Assembly: GCA_030765055.1 (NCBI GenBank)
Contig: CM060958.1
Location: forward strand, 2,477,063 to 2,541,062
DNA: 64,000 bases
DNA from: Mantis religiosa
Taxonomy: Eukaryota; Arthropoda; Insecta; Mantodea; Mantidae
Direction of reading: 5' to 3'
A program made the position numbers and the translations under genes. Positions 13,101 to 25,100 of the stretch are shown here, in pieces. Position 1 is the stretch's first letter; each line of letters starts with the position of its first letter. Under the pieces are notes generated by a model, which made no database searches, was not told the DNA's origin, and saw only the letters and a list, made by a program, of their open reading frames with translations.

Positions 13101-16100
13101 AGAAACACAGTCCGCAGTCACTGAACATGCAATTGAGGCAGAAGGCAAACATATCATACAATTCCAGGATGCGAGCATCCTTTCATCTATGGAACATTAC
13201 TGTGACTCTGTGGGTTCGTTGAATTAAAGGTCAGAGTTGCAGAAATTCAAAACGTTTTTTATTTGTGTAGAAATACACTTTGTACACCAGCAGAATTACG
13301 TAACACACATGTATGCAATCTTCAAGTCCGCACTGTTCTCTCGGCTCTTGCTGTACTTTAGCAGCTTCCTGCCAATACTGAGCTCTCTATGCAAAGCATC
13401 ACTTATATACACCAGTTGCAGTATCTGGAAGTTTTCCGACTCTTCACGGAGCATCACAGTCTTTCACAATGGCGACGGAGCTGTCCCGAAATTTCTATGG
13501 CTGTCTTCCTCTCCTCAGCATGTCATTAGCGCTGCACATGGGCATAGGTGTGGCTTCGACACTTATTGTCTCTTTCCTTCCTGCCAGTTGGTTTTATCAT
13601 GCCTTTGACGATCAGGTGACATTACCATGCATGACTACACTGGATGCCATAGAAATTTACATGTATCCAGACAATTTTAATAGTAAGGAAGAAGCCTTGA
13701 AGCTCAACAGAAACTGGCATCCTGTCATCGAAGAGAGGAAATGTCATAAAACAGTCAAAAATGATGCAAGCCAATAAGAGTGTTTCCGGACAACGCAGGC
13801 TCCAAGCCCAGCAACCTTCATAAATAGCATGACTCAGGTACTTAATGCTTCAGCCACAGCGAAACTTCAACTGCACCACTGAAGATGTCCACCGCAGTTG
13901 TGGACGAAACGTATGGATGATACCATATCAGAAGAACAAACTACATATCATATTTTCTACACAATGAATCCAAGAAAGTCAGGATTCACATTTTCTGGAA
14001 TTTCTTTCACTTTCATTTTTCTAGCTTGCAATTACAGCCCTAGCAGCTGAATTAAATAATTTTGTTTGTTAATAATGCTGACGTTAGAGCGCTGCAGCAA
14101 TTCTTTTACATTCCAATTAATCTATTGGCATGGGGCTGTCTGTCTAGTGGCTGTTTCATTTCTGATGGATTTAATATGTCATACCCAAGTCTTCTTTCCC
14201 ATTCTGGAACCTGGGAAAATTTCTTGTTAATTGTGAATACCTTACATTACATCTCGATACCTTACATTATAATACACATATTTTAACTTTGTCATTCTTG
14301 TTGTAAATTACCATGTAAGGGGCTCTGAATATGTGACTGGGATCCAATTAGTTGGTCATGTATTGAAAGGAAAGCTCTACATTTTGACCACATAGAAACT
14401 AAATCCTTTTGAAGAATAACATGTAGTACTTATTAAATTATACCCATCAAGAAGAAAGGAAAACTGGCACAATCGATAGATAGCTCCAGACTGATATCAT
14501 TAACTTTAAACAAAGCAAAACTTCTAAAAAGAATGATAGCTACAAGACTGACATTTTACCTGGAAACACAAAACATAATAGTCCTAGAACAAGCCGGGTT
14601 TAGGAAAGATAATTCAGCAATACATCAGGTCGTAAGACTTACACAAGACATTAAACAAAATTTTAATAAAAATAAGACTTCTCTAGCACTATTTGTTGAT
14701 TTCAAAGGTGTATTTGACACAGTATGGCGAGAAATGCTACTACACAAGATGAAATCATATGGCATATCAGGTCACATGCTAAACTGGTTTCAAGCCTTCT
14801 TATCTCAAAGATGGTTTGCAGTGCAATACAAAACAGCCACATCCAAATGGAAACAAACCGGAGTTAGATTACCCCAAGGATCTGTTACAAGTGCTATTCT
14901 CTTTAATATATTTATAAACGACCTAGCAGATGCACTGAAGAAACTAGATAACATACAAGTGGAATGTATGCCGACGATCTAGTAATATGGACCTCGGAAA
15001 AGAATATAAGTTCTGGGAAACATTATAAAAAGTTACAAAAGCAATGGAGAATGCAATTATAACACTGGAACAATGGACTAACCATAACAATATGGAGATA
15101 AACACAGGAAAAAACCAATATCAACTGTTCACAATGCAACACAAAACAGAAAATATATGTCTGCAAATCAATAACAAAAATTTACAAGAAGCATCCACAA
15201 CAACATATCTAGGAATAGAACTAGACCGGAAACTATCAATGAAAGAACATGTAAACAATTTAACAAATAAGATCAACAAAAAGAACAACATCTTGAAATG
15301 CCTAGCAGGAAAAAAATGGGGTGGAAATATGGACCTCCTTAGTAACACATATAAAACATACATAAAACCCAACTTACTATTTGGAGGAGAACTGCTGGCA
15401 ACAGTAAGCAAGAAACTCAAAAGGAAAATAGAAACCTCACAAAACAATTCACTAAGAATAATAACAGGAGCTGTGAAAAGAACACCAATTGCTAAAATAC
15501 AGAGCTTCACAAAAAATATGGCCATAGAACTAGAACATGAACTAAATGCAATTACCCTAGCACAAAAACTGCTCGTTAACAAAAATAGACACAAGTGGTA
15601 TCACACGGCATATAATATAAGCAATCTAAAAATCCAAACAAGCTTCAGAACATACATCAATAACTCAAAACACAAGAACATAATAACAACAAATATAACA
15701 ACAATAGAGGAAACAAGCCCAACAGAATATATTGACATACATTATAAGAATGACCTGTTATATACAATACATAAGCAAAACAATTTACCAGATGAAATGA
15801 GAGCAATAGCAATAGCCACAGAAAATGAAAGATATCCAGAAAAAGAATGGCTCCGAATATATACAGATGGATCTTTTATTAACAAACAAGATGCTGGTGC
15901 AGGAGTATACTGCAAACATTTTGCACAGTATCTAACACTAGACGAAACTTCAAACCATTATGATGGAGAACTAACAGCCATAAAAGCAGCACTGCAGAAT
16001 GTCCTGTACAGACCGTACATACATAAAGCAAAACATAGTTATCTTAACAGATTCAAAATCAGCCATAGATGGGATTGTAAATTATAAAAACAAAACAACA

Positions 16101-19100
16101 AGAAACATCAAAGAAATAAGAAGTTTAATTAAAGCTGTCGAATCAAGAAACCATGTCACCCTGCAATGGATTCCAGCCCACGTTGGACTTTTAGGTAATG
16201 AACATGCTGACCAACTAGCAAAAAAAAAAAGGTGCAATTCAAAATATAAAACCCGTAAGACAAACTGAAATTAATAAACAATTAAACAACATTAAGGTAC
16301 ATTTTAAACGACAGCAGAAACTTGATGAAGAAGATAAACTAAAAGACAAGGATTATAAGAACATTGGAGACAAAACTGACATTCAAAAACTACCAAGAAC
16401 AACTGCAGTGGCCCTATTTAGATTTAGAATGGAAACTGGCCATGATTGGCTTGCAGAACACATTTATGAAATACACTGCATACCTGCACCCAAATGTACC
16501 ATCTGTAAAGAGGATGTCATCATGAGCAAACACCATTTGGACAAATGTAATGGTCTCAAAAGTGAGAACCTACAGGCTTTATATTGGGAACCTAGGGGGA
16601 AAATGATGCAAATCAACTAATCCCCAGTGCCATTAGTCAACAACAAGTTATTAAATTATAGATGAGTCCTATTTATTACACATCAGCTTCACTTACATAC
16701 CTATATTGAGGACATGTTTCGTGAACCATCGTTCGCATCATCGGCTCTAATGCTACATTAGAGCTGATGGTTTGTGAAACATGTCTTTAATATAGGTACA
16801 TAAGTGAAGCTGATGTATAATAAATAGGACTCATCTATAATTTAATAATTATTTTGCTTCACTGTGGTGTTCCATTACAGTTAAATTTCGATATACGGTA
16901 CTTGTTTTTGCAGATTAAGGAAGAGCACATTTTGAGCAGCTCACAGAGCGACAATTTTGAGATTTCTCTTCTGAGGGCAACAAAAGGTGAAGGTGTCCGT
17001 GTGATATTGAATATGCAGTCAGTATCAGCAATAGATAGCACAATGAACTGCCTGTCCAAACACAGCTGTGTGGTACATCTGGGACGAGACCATCTTACCA
17101 GACACAGTTCTATGGGTAACACATAGCAGTATCTGTCTTTATTTTAAGAGCAGCAATGATTCAAATCTTGACTATGACTTTAATTTTACCCTTCTTAACT
17201 TTGTTTCAGGGATGCGAGTATTTCTAAAGAATGTATCTTTCTGGGCTGTAGCAAATGATTTTCTGATGAGCTTGACACCAGAATCAAAAGAAGCACTTCA
17301 CGCCTCAGTTGAAGAAGGAATCAATTCTGGTGTGGTGCAACCTTTAGCGTGGCAAATGTTTTCAAAACAGTGAGTAGCCATCGTACAAAGTGAAACTTGA
17401 AGTAGTTAAAACATTAAAAATAATTAATATTACTGTGATTTTTGCTTTGAATACAGCATGTTTCATAAGTAATGTATTAGGCGCGCTCTAAACCTTCTCA
17501 AACTGATCAAAAAACACTAAGTTTAAAATAATTTATGTTTCAACGTATGCACCTTGTAAATCTATAAATGTAGTCCAACAAATTTTCAACATTGTAATAT
17601 GTTGAGTAACATAAGATTTGCCAACTGTGTAAAATAAGAAATGTCTAAGCTTCAACCTCATCATGTTATGTAAATCTTCATTGATACAGGTTGGGGGAGA
17701 ATGTGGAAGTGAAGGTGCATTATTGTGACAACTTTGTATTTCACAAAGTGTGGGTTGGTTCAAAATGCTTCATGGTATTGATTCTGTCATATCATTCGCT
17801 CATCTTTCATGCAACTGGGACCATTCTTGCTCTCTTCAGTGCCCTCCACTTGTTGGGACTTCTGGCATGTAGCAATGAATCCATGTTTCATTTACTGTTA
17901 TCAAATATCAGAAAAACATACTGGAATTGTGATTAAGTATAAAATTAGAAACACTGATAAATTGAAGTTATTTTCATTTTGAAATATGAATGACTCAATA
18001 TGAGTCTATATGGATTCAGTGTTGCAGGAAAATTGGTAAATTGTAAAGACAACAGAGATGGAGATGAATAACCCGATCAGTATTAAAACTTCATACAGAA
18101 AACTTGCATATCATCCCAGAGCTACATACCTTTTACATAAATTCTTCAGACTACTTTGGTCCAACAGAACAAATTCAGTGTACAACACTTTTTGAAATCA
18201 CATAATACAAAGGAGATATCCACAGACAAAAAATCAGGATAAACTGCAAAGGCTATGAGAACTTTTACATTGACAAAACAAAAATAAATTTGAACATTGG
18301 GCTTAAAGAGCATTTTAGGAACAAAGAAATAGACAAATCGACGGTAGTGTACCATTTTTGGAATGATAATCATGATATAAAACAAGAAATTCATTTATTA
18401 AAAAGTGTCCAGGGTCCATCTGCATTAACTATGTACGAAAACATATTCATAAAGAAATATGAAGAAAAACTGCAATACATGAAGCATGAAGTACTAGCTC
18501 AACTGAAAATTATATTAACAACATTTAAGTTGTTTAATCTTTGAATATGTTTGTCTGAGTGACTCACTGGTCTACTGACACCAAGGTCACAGGCTGATTG
18601 GTCTTAAGTGTTGATACTGAGATTAGAGATTCAGTAAATTAGATAGGAACATGGGGTATATTTGTAAAATGTGAAACAGGTTGTTTGTTGGGTTAGCAGT
18701 TCACTGGAGGGAAAGCTAGCATCGCAGGTGGTCCATACAGTCGACACTTGAAGGGTAAAGTGGCTTTCTTAGAACCTTCTTTAGTAATTGATGACTGTAA
18801 TAAAAGACACAAAGGTTCACATGTGACAAAAGATCAACTTGAGTAGGGGAATTTTGGTGTGAATAACAAGAGTTGTTTGAAAGGAATCGGACACAGCTGG
18901 ACGATCCGTCCAGTAAGGAAGATGTGTCTTGGGAAAGTATTTGTTCCTGTGCAACTAACGAATTACATGATATTGCGTAATATGAGCTTCATTTACGGTA
19001 ACTCCAGACTGTAATACAGATTGGTTTCCCTTAATTGGCAACATCACGATTCATGTGATTATAAACCAGTCTTAAACTTGGATTCCAGTGTTATCAGTGT

Positions 19101-22100
19101 CATCCTTACTCCTATATATCCACACATACCCTGAGATAAACCTCTTGCTCTAAACTGAGACTAAACCGTGCATTGCTTCAATTGGCATATGGTTTCCCTT
19201 AGTCAAGAGGGTGACAGTGTGCTTAAAACTGACAGCCCCAGTTAGTAGCAAATGATTTTAACAAACAGAATATTTTCAGACATTTGTCTCCATCCTCAGC
19301 GTAGTGTTATCTCTTTCTCTTATTTGTTAGCCTTCTGCCAGTTTGTGATTTGTAACTGGCAGAATATAAAAGTTTAAAATGGAGGATACTTATCACAAAA
19401 TGATATCTAGTATGATCATCAAAGGTTTTAATGTTTCTCATCACTGTAATTATCTATTCCAAAATGTTATCCTACTACTGTTTTATCAATTTGTTTAAAT
19501 TTGATGTTTTCTAAAGCTCCCTCAATATGACATTCAAGATCTTCTTGGTCATTCCTTTATAAATCTGTCACATTTAATTTCATAAATATCACAATTTATG
19601 TCTTATGTGTGGTGTTTTACATATGTTGCAGAACTGTGGCAGAGCCAAACCACATTGGTAGAGTAATTGTTAATGTATCAGAAGAGAACAAAGAAAGTGT
19701 GAAGGATCAGAAGTTCAGGTGTGATCCACTTGGATCATACTTAGTTGCAGGTAAGCAGTTTAAAGTGGATAAGTATCACAATCTCACAACTTTCCTGGAT
19801 AAGCATTTGATATAATGGTTTGTGAATGTACAGGAGGTCATGCAGAGCAATGTGTGGATGTGGCAGAGTGGCTAGTGATGCACGGAGCACAGCAAGTTGT
19901 TATTGCACTGCGCTCTAAGATGGTGACCAACCTTGTAAGAAGAAGAATAAAACTTTTGGAGTTATATCACCAAGCTCACATAGTCCTAGTGTCAACCCCT
20001 GCAGCAACAACAGCAAGTAATGCCATCAACTTATTACAGGAAGCTAAATCAGCGTCAGGAGAGAAACTGATGGGCATCTTCATACTTCCAGCTGTAAGTA
20101 GCTTGTCTCATAAGTAATATTGCTTTTATGTTTGTTAATATTGTTAACATGTTGGCAGCCAGCAATTAGTAATGGAGGTTAGAGTGCTTCTGAAAAAAGA
20201 TTATAAAACTTTTGCTGCTGCTCAAAGAATATGTGAAATTGAACGTGTCGTTAGTAGTTTTTTTTACTTATTTAGTGCCAGGCTTTTACATAATAATGTA
20301 ACTTTGTGGGTTTGTAGAATTAAAAGGCTGAGTTGCACATTCCCACACAAACATTAAAAACAACCTTTCTCCGTCAATCGAGATATCACTAGAAACTTCG
20401 ACACATGAAATCCTACCTGTGGCGGCGAGTCCTTTATCTGAGATAACATTGTTTGCCGTATTTGTGATCACTCGCCGCATTATCGTTAACTGCTCATGCA
20501 AGCTCGCGAAACATTATCCGCCGTCAATTATTGATTTGTGCCGAAACGTTTATGCCCAGCGCCGCGACACTGCTCCCTCCACAAGGCTGGTCGTCCCAAA
20601 CAGCACCATCATAGCGGGCCAGACAATCCAAGTGTACCACCAGCATCTTCCCTCGGGGCACCTTTTGGATGCGGTAGACCACGTCGTTAATCCTCTTCAC
20701 CACCCGGTACGGTCCTTGCCATGGTTGCTGGAGCCTCGGACATCGTCCCTTTGTCCGGGTAGGACAGTACAACCAGACTAGGTCACCCTTCTGGAACCCT
20801 TGGCTGTTGGCTTGCCTGTCGTATCGGGTCTTCATGCGGTCACTCGTCTTCTGGATGTTCTGACAAGCCATCTCATGCATGTCGTGGAGATGGTCCACTA
20901 GGTTCTCCACATACTCGGTTGCCGGCTGTTTTGCATCCCGGGGGCTTCCAAAAGCCAGATCACAGGGGAGGCATAACTCTCGGCCAAACATTAAACTTGC
21001 TGTCGTCATCCCAGTGGTATCATGTGTTGACGAGCGGTAGGCCAGTAAGAACAGTGGCACCTTAATGTCCCAGTCTCGCTGATGGTTGGCCTCGACCTTC
21101 CTCAGGTGTTGCTCTATGGTCTTGATGTATCTCTCGACCATGCCTTCCAACTGTGGATGTAGGGCTGTGGTGTGGGTCTTGTTTACCCCAAACCTCTCTA
21201 GTGCCTCCTTCATCAGGTTGGATTCAAAATTAGTGCCCTGGTCGCCGTGGAGCTCTAGTGGCACCCCAAATTGGCAGAACACTTGCTCCACAAGGCAGTC
21301 AGTGATTGTCTTCGCCTCCTGGTTCCGAATGACAAACACCTCCGGCCACTTGGTGAAGTAGCCCACGACTACGGTCAGACATGGGAAATGGTCCAGCTAT
21401 GTCGACGGCAATCCTTTCGAATGGCGCTCCGACGTTGTACTGCTACATGCGACCCCGGCTCCTATATAGTCTGGGGCCCGCGACTCGCTGCGCATGCGTG
21501 ACACTGACGGCACCATCTCCCAGCATCTGCTCGGAGCCTCAGCCAGTAGTAGTGCTGTCGGAGTTTGTCGATCGTCCGGTTTGCTCCCAGGTGTCCTCCT
21601 GAAGTACCGGCGTACACTTCCTCCAAGACTTCCGGGACCTTACTTTGGGGAAGTACCAACTGCTCCCTCTGCGTCTTCTCATCAGGCGATTCCCATACCC
21701 GGAACAGCACGCCCTCTCTTGTGTTCAATTAATCCCATTGGGCCCAGTACGAGTTGTAGGTGGCGCTCCTCAGTGCGATGTCCTCCCAGATTGGTCTTGT
21801 CCATGAGAATGGCCGAACCAATTGTTTCTTAATACGTTGCATAATTTACGCTCCAGTTTTTGTTTTTGTTTTTTTGTTTTGTGTTTTATCAATTTTGTTT
21901 TTGTATTTTTTGTAGTTGTAAGTCTGAAACAATTATGTATTATTAATAGTGTAATGTTTTATTAAGAAACAATAAATGTAAAATTTGAATGTGTGCCCCG
22001 GTATAGTTTCAAGGAGCCGGGGTATGATATTCAGATTTTATTTTATTTTATTTTGTCCCTGCCTCCACTTCTCTCAAGAGTGGCCCCAAGTCTGCGTCCG

Positions 22101-25100
22101 CCAGCTGCTCCCTCCTCTGGCCTGCGCTATCCCAGCCATCCTCAGGCACTGCCGTGACTACTTGGACTGCTGCGGCACGCTCCTTCTCTTCCACTCTTGT
22201 GCATGGGCCGCACTCCTCTGGGCAGGGTCTTCGAGACATGGCGTCTGCGTTGCCTTGGCTCTTCCCTCTACGATGTTCAGAGGTGAAGTCATACTCCTGC
22301 ATCTTTTGGACCCAATGTGCTGTCTGGCCTTCCGGGTTCTTAAAGCTCAATAGCCAGGTTAGGGCGGAATGGTCAGTCCTCAGGTGGAATGGCTGACCGT
22401 ACAGGTACTTGTGGAAGTGCTCCAAGGTCTTTACTACCACCAGTAATTCTCGCCGGGTGACGCAGTAGTTCTTCTCTGCCTTGGATAGCATCTTGCTGTA
22501 GTGGGCTATCAGCCGCTCATGGCCTTCCTGAATTTGCGATAGGACGCCTCCAATGCAATGATCGCTGGCGTCGGTGTCCACAATGAAAGCGCCGCCTAGT
22601 TGTGGAAATCCCAAAATAGGAGCACTGCACAGTGTCTTCTTCAGGTGCTGGAAAGCGTGTTCAGCGTCCTCCGTCCACACATAGGGTCGTTGTTCCTCTG
22701 TCAGCCGGGTAAGGGTTTTGGCGATGTTGGAGAATCCATTTATGAAACGGCGGTAATAACAGCCCCAGGAAACTGCACAGTTCTCGCTTATCCTTTGGCC
22801 GAGGACAATCTCTCACAGCCTGGGTTTTCTCCGGGTCTGTAGCCACTTCGGTTGGTGAGACTATGTGGCCCAAGCAGTTAACTTCTTTGCAGAAGAGCTG
22901 GCACTTCTTTGCGTTCAGCTTCAAGTTGGTTGCCTGCAGTCTCTGTAACACCTTGCTCAGGTTGTCCAGATTATCTTCGAACGTCTTGCCGACGATGATG
23001 ATGTCGTCCAAGTATAGCAGGCATGCGTCATATGTCAATCCTCTCATTACTGATTCCATGAGGCGTTGAAATGTGGCTGGTGCATTGCAGAGGCCAAAGG
23101 GCATAACTGTGAACTTCCAAAGCCCTTGGCCTGTCGAGAATGCAGTCTTTTCCTTGTCTCTTGGGTCTAGAGCCACCTGCCAGTAACCCAACTTCAAGTT
23201 CAGGGTTGAGAACCATTGTGCACCAGCTAACGTGTCCAGAGTATCATCAATCCGGGGTAAGGGGAAACAGTCCTTCCGGGTGACAGTGTTCAGCCTCCTG
23301 TAGTCCACGCAGAAGCGTAGCTCGCCATTCTTCTTTGTTACTAGAACTACAGGGCTACACCAAGGGCTGTCAAACTAAAAGAAAAAAAAAATAATAATAA
23401 ATGAATAAATACATAAATAAATGCATAAATAAATAAATTAATTAATAAATAATAAATAAAATCTGAAAATCTAATCCCGGTACCTAATTTGTTATACCGG
23501 GACATGATTTCCAAATTCTAATTTATTAACTACCAAATAAATACAAAAAATACAACTTAAACAATAATTTTTCAGATAATAAAAGAAAAAACAATAAATT
23601 AAAAAAGAAATTAAAACAAATACAAAAACTACCAATTTAAAAATTTACAATTTAACTAATAAAAATTTACTGGAATCCAGTATACAAATAACTGGCAACC
23701 AGCTACAATTACAAAATAAAACTACAATACCGGAAACCGATACTTAATGTACTGGTAACCAGTACATTTAAAATTTATCAATTTCTTTTTTCAACTGATA
23801 AAAACCTTCTTAAAAAGTTTTCAAAACATTTAACCAAAAACTTATATAAAAATAAATTCATAAAATTGATATTACAAAAATCACAAGATTTACAAATTTA
23901 CTACTCCAAATTCTTTAAACAAATTAAAATACATAATATCAATTTATATAAACAAACAAATTCAATTATTATTTTTACTTCTACACAAATCAATATTTTT
24001 TTTTCAAATCTACTTTATATCAAATTAAAAATATAAATTTCAAATCTTAACAATTAAAAAAAATCATCTATAATAATAACCTTCAAAAATTAAAATATAA
24101 TTCAAAAATATTAAACAAACAATAATCATACATTCAATAAACCTTCATATAATTCAAAATTAAACCAATACAATAATCTTCAACAACCAAACCAAACAAT
24201 TCAATTTAATTTATTAATAATTTAATTTATTTTCCTTATTAACACAAAAATATCAAATTGACATTATACTAAAACACATTTCAACTATTAAATCTCCTAA
24301 ATCTTCAACATAATTATATAAAAAATAATTCTATTCTAAAATTTCTTAAAACACACTTTCTCAAAATTTAACTATCTTCAATTTACACCAAATTTAAATT
24401 AAATAACAACTAAATAATTTATCAAATAAATTCCTTAAATCCATTTTTCCAAATATCCACTTCTTAAAATACACTCCTGGAAATGGAAATAAGAACACAT
24501 TGACGCCGGTGTGTCAGACCTACCATACTTGCTCCGGACACTGCGAGAGGGCTGTACAAGCAATGATCACACGCACGATACAGCGGACACACCAGGAATC
24601 GCGGTGTTGGCCGTCGAATGGCGCTAGCTGCGCAGCGTTTGGGCACCGCCGCCGTCAGTGTCAGCCAGTTTGGCGTGGCATACGGAGCTCCATCGCAGTC
24701 TTTAGCACTGGTAGCATGCCGCGACAGCGTAGACGTGAACCGTATGTGCAGTTGTCGGAATTTGAGCGAGGGCGTATAGTGGGCATGCGGGAGGTCGGGT
24801 GGACGTACCGCCGAATTGCTCAACACGTGGGGCGTGAGGTCTCCACAGTACATTGATGTTGTCGCCAGCGGTCGGCGGAAGGTGCACGTGCTCGTCGACC
24901 TGGGACCGGACCGCTGCGACGCACGGATGCACGCCAAGGCCGTCAGACCCTACGCAGTGCCATAGGGGACCGCACCGCTACTTCCCAGCAAATTAGGGAC
25001 GCTGTTGCTCCTGGGGTATCGGCGAGGACCATTCGCAACCGTCTCCATGAAGCTGGGCTACGGTCCCGCGCACCGTTAAGCCGTCTTCCGCTCACGCCCC

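Larger units (their letters stand above)
12960..13985 (+). mobile_element. Second Penelope-like element, split by a solo LTR
   Basis: The plus strand has the post-GIY-YIG region AVTEHAIEAEGKHIIQFQDA up to 13200, and after the LTR insertion DAIEIYMYPDNFNSKEEALK and LNRNWHPVIEE, the usual C-terminus of Penelope endonucleases. The outer ends are inverted copies (CATACGTTTCGTCCACAACT near 13031 against its complement near 13910), each with a hammerhead-like motif. The element is 5'-truncated and disrupted. Confidence 0.8.
20294..23375 (-). mobile_element. Ty3/gypsy LTR retrotransposon, degenerate, pol region
   Basis: The minus strand carries reverse transcriptase, RNase H and integrase in the gypsy order. 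A degraded LTR appears to start at 20294 (TGTAACTTTGTGGG, compare the solo LTRs). No gag, protease or envelope frame is visible. The element is broken by an AT-rich insertion at 21812-22046 and cut exactly at the RT start (23375) by the G-depleted block. GC content is clearly higher than in the surroundings. Confidence 0.85.

Noticed and set aside
21086..22353. Plus-strand open frames over the gypsy pol region
   Set aside because: They are antisense shadows of the GC-rich integrase and RNase H genes.
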